From contig OZ024936.1 in the NCBI GenBank assembly GCA_964017235.1, positions 9,462,496 to 9,526,495 of the forward strand: DNA of 64,000 nucleotides. Reading direction: 5' to 3'. The position numbers and the translations under genes were made by a program. This document shows positions 10,038 to 19,319 of the stretch, one piece after another. Every line of letters starts with the position of its first letter. The first letter of the stretch is position 1. Below the pieces are notes generated by a model that saw nothing but the letters and a program-made list of their open reading frames with translations, searched no databases and was not told the DNA's origin. This DNA is from Sabellastarte sp. h YS-2021. Its lineage: Eukaryota; Annelida; Polychaeta; Sabellida; Sabellidae.

Positions 10038-12394
10038 TCATGTGAATTAACCTCGAACCACTGGCACCCTTTAAGGTATTTTACAATATGATTATTAATG
10101 TTTTGGAAGTGCTGCCACCTTGAAAGTATATCTGCGTACTTATTGTCTGTGCCTGCAATGAATCTGACTGTAACCTTAATGTTATATTTAGCTTTAAGCA
10201 GCCACAACGTCCTTGCACAAGCTGCCAGGAAAACGTCCCTACTGGCTCCTGTGTTGAGGATATGTACGACAGCACTGTTGTCGCAAAACACTTGTACCCA
10301 TTTATCCTTCCATAAATGCCCCCAAGTTCTGAATGCAATAATAACGTTCACCATTTCATAGTGAACTATGGATAATACACTTTTGTAACAGATAGGAATA
10401 TTCTTGTTGTACACTTTGCCGTGACTATAAGCCCCCACAGCCAGCAGACATGCGTCGACGTACAAGTCGATATCAGGCTCCCGTTGTGTATGTATCTTGG
10501 AAACCCCATTGTAACTCTCCATGAATTTACAGAACCAGGTTATATCCCTGTAGAATGCCTCATCCAGGTTTATTCTTCCCGACGTGGGCGCGTTCCTAAG
10601 GGTCGTTAGTACCCTGTTTACGAACAGACGCGCAGGCGTTATGCATTTATGTAAGTAGATTAGATGACCTACCAAGCTCTGCAACTGTTTCTTGCTGGCT
10701 GAATTTTTTGTCATCCAGTGTTCACAAGTACTCTTAATTTGCGATAACTTCTGTGTAGGGATGTGTAGCATACCTGTCTCCACGTCGATTTCAATACCTA
10801 AGCATGTTAGGCGGGTGACAGGGGCAGAAACTTTATCCAGATTTATAGGGAGGCCTAGAGATGTGATTAAGTTCGTGAGTGCCAAGAACGCGTTGTTAGC
10901 AGACTTAGCTGGAGCTACCCCAATTACGTCGTCCAGGTACGAACACGTCCAGTGACCTGCGGTTGCCAGAAGATGTGTGACGCAATCGGTCACGGATTGA
11001 CACGCGGAAGCACCCGATTTCAGGCCGAAAGGCACGCTTACGTCAACGTACTTGTATTTGCCCCACTGTAGTCCCAACACTGAAAGATCCCGGGGGTCTG
11101 TCCTTAAATTTCTATAGGCTCTTTGAAGATCTACCTTGAAAAGGCGAGCGTCCTTGCCTGTGTCCACAATTGCCTGTATTATATTGTCTATTGTTGGGTA
11201 TTTCAGAGTACAGGGGTGTGAGTCGAGTTCGTTATCTGCTATCCTGCTGTTAACCCCCTCACCTTTGGGCCACGACAAGTCTACGATTATGCGACGATTG
11301 CCATCTGGTTTGGGTCTTGTCATCATTGGTGACACGTGCAAGTGTTCGAAGGGAGCGGATTCGAACGGGCCTACTATTGCCCTATGGCTAATCTCCGTCT
11401 CTAGATAGCTAGTAACAGCTTTAGGATATTGTATAGCCGACTTGTGATTTGCTGTATCTTCTATGTAAGTGAAGTTCGTGTAGTCAAGAGCGAGGGGGAA
11501 CCCGAACTCCACGTAGTCAATGACTCGACTGAAGTTGTAGTTTTGAAGAAGATGCCTAAATTGTTTAACATTAAGGCCTGATCTTACTTTAATTCTTGCT
11601 CCTCTGTAATTTGGAACGGTATGTTTATTTGCCTCCCTGTGTGCTAATTGAACCCACAATGCCATGTCGGGCTGGTCAATTGTTTTACAATGGACTTCAC
11701 TTACTGCCAATAACTTCTCATTGAATATAAGCCCCCATTGGTGATGTAAGGCATTGTTATTGTTGATATTGGCGTTTTCGCCCCCTTCCTTCAAAAGCCT
11801 ATTGTTTTTGGATGCCCCCTTATTAGAACAATGGCTATAATTGCTTGTGATTTGACACTTCTTGAGCAAACTGCCACAATGCATCTCACTTAAATTAGAT
11901 TGTCCATGATAATGGTTAGCCACCTTTTGTGTCTCTGGCTGGCTGTCGGGGGCTGGGATGCTATTATCGAGTTGGCTTGTCGATTCATTAACACTATTGT
12001 TCCCGTTTGCTGCCTCATCATTGTTAGGCGCGTTTGTTTTGTTAGACGTGTTGACCTCCCCTTCCAGGCCAACGTATTCATCTGCCAGGTCAAACTCATT
12101 GTGTAACCCATAAACGCTTTCATACACATTGGTTTGTAAACTAAAACTGTCTATAATGCTCTTGTTTTTAAAATTGTCACCATTTGATAACTTATGCACA
12201 TTATATAACTGAGTAATGTAACCAGTTTGTTTCCTGTTAATTTCTGCCCCACTAAAACCTATGTCCAACTTACACCATTGGCACGAACAATATAATACAT
12301 GTGTACTATTATAAAACACACTGTCTTTAATACACCATTTGCAGAGGCAATTGCTTAGGTGTTTACTATAATATGCACTATTTGCAAAATGCAT
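10013..12394 (-). CDS. Reverse transcriptase / RNase H of the Ngaro-like element
   Basis: A 793-aa polyprotein that would copy the element RNA into DNA. Residues 1-250 are poorly recognisable, with paired cysteines near the start (16, 18, 21 and 36, 38, 41). The RT domain spans about 340-560, with 'DGNRRIIVDLSWPKG' (364-378), first catalytic Asp422 in 'LFKVDLQRAYR', 'VPFGLKSGA' (454-462) and the YLDD box (486-489). The RNase H domain spans about 640-760, with Asp647, Glu680, Asp705 and Asp755 ('YADILSRW') as the likely D-E-D-D set. There are no internal stops. An ATG lies at 12394-12392, 25 nt after the gag stop. The frame is open upstream through that stop to 12436, so a gag-RT frameshift fusion is also possible. 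Type: DIRS/Ngaro RT, not LTR/Gypsy, judged from its neighbouring YR and RNase H style. Confidence 0.95.
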   Translation of the reverse strand: MHFANSAYYSKHLSNCLCKWCIKDSVFYNSTHVLYCSCQWCKLDIGFSGAEINRKQTGYITQLYNVHKLSNGDNFKNKSIIDSFSLQTNVYESVYGLHNEFDLADEYVGLEGEVNTSNKTNAPNNDEAANGNNSVNESTSQLDNSIPAPDSQPETQKVANHYHGQSNLSEMHCGSLLKKCQITSNYSHCSNKGASKNNRLLKEGGENANINNNNALHHQWGLIFNEKLLAVSEVHCKTIDQPDMALWVQLAHREANKHTVPNYRGARIKVRSGLNVKQFRHLLQNYNFSRVIDYVEFGFPLALDYTNFTYIEDTANHKSAIQYPKAVTSYLETEISHRAIVGPFESAPFEHLHVSPMMTRPKPDGNRRIIVDLSWPKGEGVNSRIADNELDSHPCTLKYPTIDNIIQAIVDTGKDARLFKVDLQRAYRNLRTDPRDLSVLGLQWGKYKYVDVSVPFGLKSGASACQSVTDCVTHLLATAGHWTCSYLDDVIGVAPAKSANNAFLALTNLITSLGLPINLDKVSAPVTRLTCLGIEIDVETGMLHIPTQKLSQIKSTCEHWMTKNSASKKQLQSLVGHLIYLHKCITPARLFVNRVLTTLRNAPTSGRINLDEAFYRDITWFCKFMESYNGVSKIHTQREPDIDLYVDACLLAVGAYSHGKVYNKNIPICYKSVLSIVHYEMVNVIIAFRTWGHLWKDKWVQVFCDNSAVVHILNTGASRDVFLAACARTLWLLKAKYNIKVTVRFIAGTDNKYADILSRWQHFQNINNHIVKYLKGCQWFEVNSHDFQPDFSV

Positions 12395-12419
12395 AAATGT
12401 GGGACAGAAAGGTTCGTAG

Positions 12420-13568
12420 CTAAACCCTTGCCTTGTCTACTGATTGACTGTTATGGCGCTTGGCCCTGTTGCACTTGGTTTCCGGATGAGGGTAGTGGCG
12501 TTTAACTGCCTTGAAGCAGGTATAGCAAGAGTGCTTGTAGAGGGTTTTCCCGTCTGTGTGATCTTTTGCCTGTGTGCACACGTCTTCATTGTAGCGTTTG
12601 CATACTCGGGTTTGCTCCTCGACAGCACTAGGCCCCTCCGCTTTAAGAACCCTTTGGGTGAATCGTTGTCGGATCCGGTCTATGCCTATCTGATCCTTCC
12701 AGGTGACTTGCCCTCTCTCTACCTCAGTTAGTACAGCTGCGTGTGCGCGTTTAGCAGTTGGCCAGCTTAATTCTAGGGCGTCCTGCATTAAGTTGCTCTG
12801 GTATTGCAACATGAAAGTACGAATGTTGGGATCTTTTTCTTCTAGAACGCACCTACTAAACCCTTGCACCCATTGGAAAATATTGATGTCCTCGTACGTA
12901 GGCATTTTCAAGTTTTCCCCCACTGAGCAGAACTCGTGTGGCCAGTTAACGTGATGTTTTACAGCCTGATCGCCTAGTCGATATCTCCCGGATTTGACTT
13001 TGCGCAACGTACCTTTGCTGTCTTCTCTGTCCAGGTTCTCGTACTGACGCATTCTTCTGTCTACTCTTGCTTGCACCTCGCTGTCTTGGCGCAGTGAATC
13101 CATGGAGGGCAGGTGGACTGACGAGTCGTGTGCTGCTGAATGCGAACGCTGCTTTACTGAACTTTTGGGGGAGCTATGTGCGGATGGCTGTGAGAGGAGT
13201 GATAATCTGCTTTGCTGTTCCTGTAAATCAAGGCGTTTCTCTATATCCGCAAACTTGTCCATGAACTGTGTCAGCTTACTCATGACCTCTGATGTTGAAG
13301 GTTGTTTTCGCTTGTTCTGGCCTTTCTTCTGTGGAGCATTCGTTTCCGATTCCTGTGTTATTTGAGGTTGTTGAGATGTACCCGCCGAACTCGTCCCTGC
13401 CACCACAGGTTCTGTGTTAGTCACGTTCGTCCTTGCTGCCTTAGCCTTTGTCCTGCCTTTGGAAGCTGTTATCCTAGAACACGAAACTCCGACCGGTGGT
13501 TTGTGTCTTTGTTTACACTTGTAGCAAGCTACCCTATTCCTGGTATTATAACCTCCACTTGTGGACAT
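12420..13568 (-). CDS. Gag-like protein of the Ngaro-like element
   Basis: A 382-aa frame directly downstream of repeat A1, presumed to package element RNA. Near the N terminus is a Cys cluster (Cys15, Cys18, Cys30; 'RVACYKCKQRHK'). Residues 35-150 are polar and low-complexity, rich in Ser, Gln and Lys, with a short coiled-coil-like stretch near 95-125. The conserved middle (about 205-305) includes 'ALELSWPTAKRAH'. The C terminus has a second Cys/His cluster: Cys323, Cys331, His337, His346, Cys348, Cys351 and Cys366, consistent with CCCH-type zinc binding. The same C-terminal region is recognisable in the decayed copy at 17956-18440. The ATG at 13568 is the first in frame after A1. Its assignment as gag is by position and Cys/His pattern. 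Confidence 0.88.
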   Translation of the reverse strand: MSTSGGYNTRNRVACYKCKQRHKPPVGVSCSRITASKGRTKAKAARTNVTNTEPVVAGTSSAGTSQQPQITQESETNAPQKKGQNKRKQPSTSEVMSKLTQFMDKFADIEKRLDLQEQQSRLSLLSQPSAHSSPKSSVKQRSHSAAHDSSVHLPSMDSLRQDSEVQARVDRRMRQYENLDREDSKGTLRKVKSGRYRLGDQAVKHHVNWPHEFCSVGENLKMPTYEDINIFQWVQGFSRCVLEEKDPNIRTFMLQYQSNLMQDALELSWPTAKRAHAAVLTEVERGQVTWKDQIGIDRIRQRFTQRVLKAEGPSAVEEQTRVCKRYNEDVCTQAKDHTDGKTLYKHSCYTCFKAVKRHYPHPETKCNRAKRHNSQSVDKARV

Positions 13569-13611
13569 GATGATATCCCACGGAACTTAAATAAACGAGC
13601 TTAATTTCAAA

Positions 13612-13794
13612 CAACAAACTCCTGGTTAAAAACACTGTTTTCCCTTTGACTTAAAATTTAAAACTGAGGTGTGGTTCTAATTGGCCGACCTCAGAATGAG
13701 GCCCCTAGTGGATTGTACTAGAACTATTTTTAAGGTATCTTACAACAAATGCGCATAGACTGAGGGGTGGTGCTAGTAACCTTCTCACCATGAC
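13612..13794 (-). repeat. A1 terminal split direct repeat
   Basis: The 5' terminal repeat of the element, identical by eye to A2 (8532-8714). Transcription of the element is expected to start in or near it, but no TATA-like signal could be assigned with confidence. It abuts the SINE remainder at 13795. Confidence 0.9.
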
Positions 13795-13893
13795 AAACTG
13801 TATGTACTGGTTTCCTCTGCCCTTGCAACTACCCGTCGTGATATGACCTGTACAGTGTTGAAAGCGATGTAAAACCCAAATAAATAAATAAAT
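13795..13893 (+). repeat. SINE family 1, 3' part (other half of 7978-8113)
   Basis: The SINE body resumes at 'aaactgtatgtactggtttc', runs through 'gtcgtgatatgacctgtac' and ends in a TAAA repeat. Together with 7978-8113 it makes one SINE. Confidence 0.85.
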
Positions 13894-14149
13894 CTTCATC
13901 AAAAATTGTGCATAATAAAATTAAAACATCTGTTATTAGACTTGAATGAGAAAAATGACTTGTAGTTTTATTGGCAGAGGAAACCAGTACATGTCACTCA
14001 TCACACATAAAGACGATATTGGGATGGCGACTATATATCTCTTTGCAGGTTATAAACTTATTACAATACCTGGAAAATTGGATTTTTTTTTAAAAAAAAC
14101 ATTGTTCATTTTTCAATCAACTAATGCAATTGCATATAAATAATTTGAT

Positions 14150-14920
14150 TTGAAACTTGAGATTTCTCAGTCATTTTAAGAAATGAATTTAAACGTATCA
14201 AAACAACGAGAAATGGCTCTGTACCTTTGTAACAATGTAGACAGCAGAATTATAGGTTATACAATCAACAAAATATTACTGAAAACCCAACCATTAATTA
14301 CGCATTTGTGATGTTAATTATACTTAGTAAAAATATTTGACATTTTTCCGCCATTTCTCTAGGAATTTTCATGCACCAAAAGGAGCACCATCAGTATTTT
14401 TAATCACACATGTTTTTAAAAATTATTTACAGAAACTAAGTTTTGTTTACACAGTTGTAACACTTAATTATCAATGGCACGTGAAGTTAGTATAAATGCA
14501 AACTTCAGTTATTAACTTAAGATTTCAGGTGCTATTTCTACATGGATGTTAACGCAACAAAAGCAACAAGAAACTCCTTAAAAGTACTTTTCCAATTGCT
14601 TATTTGGAAAATATGTAGGTAAAATAGTTATATAAATATTTGGTAAATCTCAGCGAGGATTTAGGCCTTTATAATTCCACGTTGATAGTAATTACTGGTA
14701 GTTTATATTTAAATTTAAATTTTTAACTCAAATATTATTAGACTATTTGTAAAAAAACAACTCAGCACCTATTTACCTATTCATAGCAAGAGCTATACAC
14801 AGCACCAATAAATATAAAAGGTTAGTTTTTAACTCAAGATTCTTCCACTACCTTTGCATGGATCTTAATGCACCAGATCTAGCAGAAACACCTATGACTG
14901 AACCTTTCCGGTAGTTTGCA
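14150..14920. repeat. Diverged tandem repeats with an 'ATGGATTTTAATGCA-CAAAA' landmark
   Basis: Related segments occur near 14163, 14340, 14517 and 14828 (steps of about 177, 177 and 311 bp). Each has a 'aactyaagattt' start, then 'tctacatggat-ttaatgca' and 'caaaa-gagca'. The same landmark is dispersed at 23745-23830, 57172-57245, 58580-58825 and 59405-59470. The family is unknown to me and no coding potential is visible. Confidence 0.55.
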
Positions 14921-15070
14921 ATTAGCCCCATCACGTGATCTGGGACAAAGTGACATAACTGGTTCTGCAGGCCTTTTTAATGGAGAGGCTGACACCCAAA
15001 GCGCCTTTGTCAAGAATTATTGTGTAGCACTTTATGCCTGAATATAGCTATTTTTAAATACCCTTTACAT
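14921..15070. other. Unassigned spacer
   Basis: Nothing recognisable apart from ordinary low-complexity sequence. Confidence 0.4.
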
Positions 15071-15195
15071 TAATTTATTTATTTGGGCTTTTGCGTTGCT
15101 TTCACCACTGTACAGGTCATATCACGGCGGGTAGTTTTGTGGGCAGAGTAAGCAACTACCAACATTCCCACATGTGGTCTGCAGTTTAAATCCCC
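15071..15195 (-). repeat. SINE family 1, decayed 3' part
   Basis: On the plus strand the TTTA-rich tail 'ttaatttatttatttgggct' is followed by 'actgtacaggtcatatcacg', the reverse of the family 3' region. It then degrades in a C-rich stretch. The head is not recognisable. Confidence 0.75.
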
Positions 15196-15788
15196 CCTCC
15201 ATTATCCCCCCCCTCCAAAAAACACCACCCTGTCCCCTGAAATAAATACCCTTTGCAATGTCTGTTACCATTTTTATATGATCAGTTTCAATTACAGTTC
15301 TGTACCTGCCATTACAACCCATTAATTATGATAAAGTCGGTTGAACTTTCGGTATTTGGAATGATAAATAGGCGACATTGAACTCTGAAGGGTAGATATG
15401 CATATGATAGATTATTTACAAGTGGAGATATATATTCCTACCCATCTCCTCTAGTGTCATATAATATGAAATAAGATGTGCATCATATACTGAGAAAAGT
15501 TTCCATTTTAAATTTGTTGATTTTTGTAAAATGAATATCTGAAAAGTACTGTAGAATTTACAAGTATCTGAAGAAAGGACCTTAGATGTGCCACTTGTGA
15601 CCCAGTTACTCCTTTATAATAAAATGCATTGTCATAACAACCATATTGATAAAGAGTATTGTGGTAAATATTGGGGCTATTTGATAAACGATGAAATCTG
15701 AGAAGAATGAAATGCTGGTATCTTGATGGCCAGGTCACACAGTGGCGAATTTTAATGGTGAATACATCTGAAAATCAAAGGTGATTCC
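15196..15788. other. Unassigned AT-rich spacer
   Basis: No recognisable gene or repeat terminus was found between the decayed SINE and the next full-length SINE. Confidence 0.45.
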
Positions 15789-15803
15789 TTATGATTCACT
15801 CTT

Positions 15804-16041
15804 AGGGGCCATGGTGGCAGAGTGGTAACACTCTCGCCTCCCACCTCTAAGGCCGGGGTTCGATTCTCGGCACGGCCTCAAGTGGGAAAGCTGGTAGTTG
15901 CTTGCCATTGGTCGGCAGTTTACAGTACAGAACCCTAACAAACTGTATGTACTGGTTTCCTCTGCCCTTCCAACTACCCGTCGTGATATGACCTGTACAG
16001 TGTAGAAAGCAACGTAAAAAAACCCCAAATAAATAAACAAA
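15804..16041 (+). repeat. SINE family 1, full-length, with 15-bp target duplication
   Basis: This is the best copy of the family and defines it: about 238 bp. It has a tRNA-like head with an A-box-like TGGCAGAGTGG (15815-15825) and a B-box-like GGTTCGATTC (15857-15866). The body contains 'gtacagaaccctaacaaact', and the tail is a TAAA repeat. It is flanked by the direct repeat ttatgattcactctt at 15789-15803 and 16042-16056, the signature of LINE-driven retroposition. Transcription by RNA polymerase III from the internal boxes is the family norm. It is not a functional tRNA gene. Confidence 0.93.
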
Positions 16042-16056
16042 TTATGATTCACTCTT

Positions 16057-16779
16057 TGTTTTCAGTCTTTTTCATTTCCCCCATCTGATAGCAACAACAG
16101 GATGTTCAAAATTGTTGTCACTATTGTCCATTTTTTAAGTTCACCATGACATTTGCCACCACAGGTAACATATTCTTCTTCTATCCCGTAGTTCTAATGG
16201 AGGAGAATTGTGCATGTGGCTTCTTAGATCCCATTGATTCTCGCCTGCCGGTCACTATTGGCGGGGTAACTGTAGGAAATGACTCCGTAATGTAGGGCAT
16301 TTCTGTAGCATCAGTTGCATGTACCTGCTAAATATAGATAAAATAAACTGTTTCAACCTTAAACCCATAAGTTTCTAAAATATCAGCAATTTATTACAAC
16401 CTTAGAAAAGAGACCTTCTTCTTTTTTGTCTAAATATATGTACATGATTAATATCAATGAAAAAAATCTCAATTACCACATCAAATATCTTCCAAACACC
16501 AAAAATATTGTCCCAAACTTTAAGTCAATGTTAGTTTGCAGCTGTGAGGGAGTTTAAGGTGATCTTGTCATGAAGGTCTTGAGTTTGAACCTGAAATTAT
16601 ATTAAGGCCAAGATTAAAGAACTGAAAAGGTACTTTATCCCAAAAATAATTATCTTGTAACTGATGAAATAATTGTATATCCAAGGGTTTGTTTGAAAAG
16701 AGAATGTCAGCTGTATTATCCCTTATTAATGTGTTCTGTATGAAGTTGAGTATCAAAACATGCCAAAAATAACCAAATA
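16057..16779. other. Unassigned AT-rich spacer
   Basis: Short chance frames only. Nothing recognisable could be assigned. Confidence 0.45.
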
Positions 16780-17019
16780 TTATGTATTACAGGCTGCTAG
16801 TAAAGGATCCTTAGTTCTACTAGTTTGCACCACCTGAAAGACTGCCAGATTATCGCATTTGATGTTGACCTCAGAGATGCGCCATCTATGGCCCCATAAT
16901 CTCAATGCAACGAGAATATTGATCATTTCCAGATAAAGGATTCCCAAAACCCTGAATAGCAAATATGGGAGAATCATATACACGATTGTGTCAAACTCCC
17001 CCCTATTCCAGTAATTCAT
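16780..17019 (-). pseudogene. Ngaro-like RNase H fragment (part of a rearranged element)
   Basis: The minus-strand frame has 'GILYLEMINILVALRLWGH' and 'IKCDNLAVFQVV', matching the RNase H region of the intact element (around its Glu680 and Asp705). It ends at about 16790 in 'DPLLAACNT', so the last catalytic block is missing. The matching upstream RT part lies next door but on the opposite strand (17104-17645), and the gag part is on the minus strand at 17956-18440. Confidence 0.8.
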
Positions 17020-17103
17020 TTATTTATTTATTTGGAGTTTTATGTCACTTTCAACACTGTACAGTTCATATCAAGACGGGTAGTTGGAAGGGCAGAGGAA
17101 ACC
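17020..17103 (-). repeat. SINE family 1, 3' tail fragment
   Basis: On the plus strand a TTTA-rich start, then 'actgtacagttcatatcaag', then 'cagaggaaacc': the reverse of the SINE 3' end. It stops abruptly where the RT fragment starts. The corresponding SINE head may be the one at 17647-17690 in the opposite orientation. Confidence 0.75.
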
Positions 17104-17646
17104 CTCTTTTATGCCAATTGGGGCCAGAGAGTGCAAATTTGAAAATCCAACTCAACTCAATGCACCTTCGTTTGGAAGTGTGACGTGTGTGTATTTAAAT
17201 CTCATGCAGGAATTAGGCCTTCCCACGAACCCAAACAAAATCCCCCCCCCCAAACTCCCCCACTTCCATTTAACATGTCTGGGAATAACCATTGACATCA
17301 CTGTGTTACATGAAAGGGACAAATTAGCAGTCATCTGTGACGAATGCTGTAGTGTCGCACAAAGTAAATACTCCACCAAACAGCAATTCCAATCACTTTT
17401 GGGTAAGCTCATTATGTGCCCAAATGTGTGTCCTGCTAGTGTATTCATTAACTGTATCTTGGCACTTTTTGGTGTAATTTTTACGTATCTCGAATTTGTC
17501 ATTCTGTGGATTTCTTTAAAGAGCTTCATTGGTTCATAAATTTTTTACCAACAATTAATGGCATCACCTTGTTTAAGAGAAACATTGTGACATGTGCTTC
17601 TCATTGTGACACATTATATTTAGATGCAAGTCTTAGTGGAATGGGG
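17104..17646 (+). pseudogene. Ngaro-like reverse transcriptase fragment, inverted relative to its neighbours
   Basis: The plus-strand frame begins at a degenerate match to the 'VPFGLKSGA' block ('MPIGARECKFE'). It passes a site where the YLDD box has been deleted, then shows 'LMQELGLPTNPNKI', 'HLTCLGITIDI', 'STKQQFQSLLGKL' and, after a frame change near 17510, 'LYLDASLSGMGG', which is the start of RNase H. Order and content match residues 454-655 of the intact element, with many substitutions. The 3' end is cut by a SINE head. Confidence 0.8.
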
Positions 17647-17690
17647 GGACCACGGGGGCATAGTGATAACACTCTCGCCTCCCACCTCAA
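17647..17690 (+). repeat. SINE family 1, head fragment
   Basis: The sequence 'agtgataacactctcgcctc' matches the tRNA-like head of SINE family 1 and lies directly after the RNase H start of the inverted RT fragment. It breaks off after 'cccacctc'. Confidence 0.7.
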
Positions 17691-17696
17691 CGGGCT

Positions 17697-17955
17697 ATTA
17701 AACCCATCCGACTGCATGGATACAGCCCCAACTCACAAGTAAATGACATTCCCCTAACTGGAAGATAGAGCCTCAAGGATGACCATTTATCAACGTCCTT
17801 GATGTTCTTTAGCTTGCCATTGTGGATAGGACCAAATGACAACATTTTAAGTGGGTCACATCCGAGCCACTATGTATCTGCCTGTACCTGGGTTTGAACC
17901 CATGGTCCTCAGAGTTCCTAGATGAGTGTGTTACCCGCTAGGCCACACGATCAAA
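17697..17955 (-). repeat. tRNA-derived SINE family 2
   Basis: On the minus strand the head is 'gtggcctagcgggtaacaca' (A-box-like), followed by 'gggttcaaaccc' (B-box-like). A body then follows, running to about 17700. The body is unlike family 1. It may have inserted at the junction between the rearranged Ngaro pieces. Confidence 0.75.
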
Positions 17956-18440
17956 CTATTCACACACATGCATGTAATTGCCATGAGTATTTTCATGTGA
18001 ACAACATGTTTCATTGAAATATCTACAAATTTTCTTTGATAGTGAATTCTGTGATGCTGTGTGCATAAGCAGGCTAACAAAATCTGAGATGAAGAGCGTT
18101 GGATTCAAAGCCCGTTGCGTTGAATCCTGCCATTTAAGGGTAACTTGTTCAATCTCATTCATTAAATTGGCCCATATCAAGCTCACAGTGGGCCAAGGTA
18201 AGGAAGTAGCATCCTTTAACGAAAGAAACCACTTGTATGATTTGCAATAATAAGGTCCTTTATCTGCAGAGTATTTTTAAGCTGGCCTGTTGCCCACTCA
18301 GGTAACATAAGGTCATCAAAAGCCAGCTTTTTTCTCCCCTTATAACTCTCCTTAGCCAACTGAATTTGGGCTTAGCTGTAACAGTGTGAGTTGTGTTGAA
18401 GTGGCGTGAACGTTTGTGTACATATGGCTGACCTTGGCTG
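17956..18440 (-). pseudogene. Ngaro-like gag fragment
   Basis: In several minus-strand frames the sequence matches the gag C-terminal half of the intact element. Readable pieces are 'KKLAFDDLMLPEWATGQL', 'ATSLPWPTVSLIWANL' and 'ICRYFNETCCSHENTHGNY', the last aligning with the C-terminal Cys/His cluster. Frame changes and stops show decay. Together with 16780-17019 it brackets the inverted RT segment. Confidence 0.72.
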
Positions 18441-18599
18441 ACCTCCAGTCGAGCGTTGTTTTCATATAAACATAGGATTTGGTTGGCTGCTTGTGAAGCT
18501 GGGGGATTCTGCCTCAATACACCCAGAATAGGAAGAACAGCGCCACATAGATCATCCTTTCTTGTATCTTGAATATCCAAATTTCTGGTGGGATGACTA

Positions 18600-18685
18600 T
18601 TTGCCGGCCCACCCAGGTTGGTACGTATTCTAATTCTAATTGGACTTTTATAGCGCTTAATCTCCCCATACACGAGGACTCTAAG
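18600..18685 (-). repeat. L2-type LINE 3' tail fragment
   Basis: On the plus strand 'ttatagcgcttaatctcc' and 'gaggactctaaggc' are the reverse of the 3' end seen at 60780-60845. No LINE coding sequence adjoins it. Confidence 0.65.
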
Positions 18686-19100
18686 GCTCCACAAAACCGA
18701 AAAAGCAGTCAACCAAAAGAACTAGATGAAAATGATTTTTTTTCCTTTCTAATTCATCTAGCCTCTTGATCAGATCTTAATTAGACTGGTCAATGTTCTA
18801 AAAATATGACAATATTCAAGCTTTGGGATCCCAATCATGGGACTACCCCTATCATCTAAAGCAAGACTCCTTATTGCCATGCCGCTTGCTGTACACGATC
18901 TGCTGAGATCCATTGACTGTTTTTGGTCCTTCTTTAAAGATACTTTGGCCCTTGCCGATGCTGTCATCCATTTCTTTGTCGTTGCTGAGGTTTCTCACTG
19001 GTTCCTGGCATTGTGGAAAACTAAACTAAAATTGCTAATGCTGTCATTAAAACTAAAGTATGCACAGTAGTATATATACATTACTTTCCTACATAAAACC
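18686..19100. other. Unassigned sequence
   Basis: A minus-strand frame here (18770-18967) shows no family I recognise. It may be more of the decayed gag region, since 'LIKRLDELE' resembles the gag coiled stretch, but this is too weak to call. Confidence 0.3.
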
Positions 19101-19114
19101 CTTTGTTGCATTAA

Positions 19115-19305
19115 TTTTATTTATTTGGGGTTTTACGTTGCTTTCAACACTGTACAGGTCATATCACGACGGGTAGTTGGAAGGGCAGAGGAAACCAGTA
19201 CATACAGTTCGTTAGGGTTCTGTACTGTAAACTGCCAACCAACGGCAAGCAACTACCAGCTTTCCCACTTCAGGCCATGACAGGGATCGAACCCTGGCCT
19301 CAGAG
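19115..19305 (-). repeat. SINE family 1, 5'-truncated, with target duplication
   Basis: This is a minus-strand copy with its TAAA tail at 19115 and its B-box-like region near 19283-19293. The head is missing. Near-identical flanks, ctttgttgcattaa (19101-19114) and ctttgttgctttaa (19306-19319), are the target duplication. Confidence 0.88.
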
Positions 19306-19319
19306 CTTTGTTGCTTTAA

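Larger units (their letters stand above)
8115..13794 (-). mobile_element. Full-length Ngaro-like (DIRS order) tyrosine-recombinase retrotransposon
   Basis: The element is about 5.68 kb. Read on the minus strand its order is A1 repeat (13794-13612), gag, RT/RNase H, YR, B1 repeat (9009-8716), A2 repeat (8714-8532), a 121-bp unique segment, and B2 repeat (8410-8115). This A1-ORFs-B1-A2-B2 layout of split direct repeats is the known form of Ngaro and PAT elements. There is no methyltransferase frame and there are no inverted termini, which argues against classic DIRS1. The recombinase most resembles the Ngaro type. Flanks reconstruct an uninterrupted SINE without target duplication, as expected for YR integration. 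By eye the two A copies are identical, as are the two B copies, and all three reading frames are open, so insertion is recent. The element looks more GC-rich than its surroundings. Confidence 0.93.

Noticed and set aside
10081-12129. Additional frames inside the Ngaro gag and RT/RNase H regions on either strand
   Set aside because: Shadow frames of the RT/RNase H and gag genes with no independent motifs.
10013-12394. LTR/Gypsy polyprotein as the identity of the RT/RNase H frame
   Set aside because: No protease or DDE integrase, no LTRs; instead a tyrosine recombinase and split direct repeats adjoin it.
15804-16041. Functional tRNA gene
   Set aside because: A and B boxes are present but there is no cloverleaf, and the body, TAAA tail and target duplication mark a SINE. 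The same holds for 7978, 17697, 21684, 22557, 41384 and 56828.
18770-19070. Further gag sequence of the rearranged Ngaro copy
   Set aside because: Only one short resemblance (LIKRLDELE); too weak to extend the pseudogene call.
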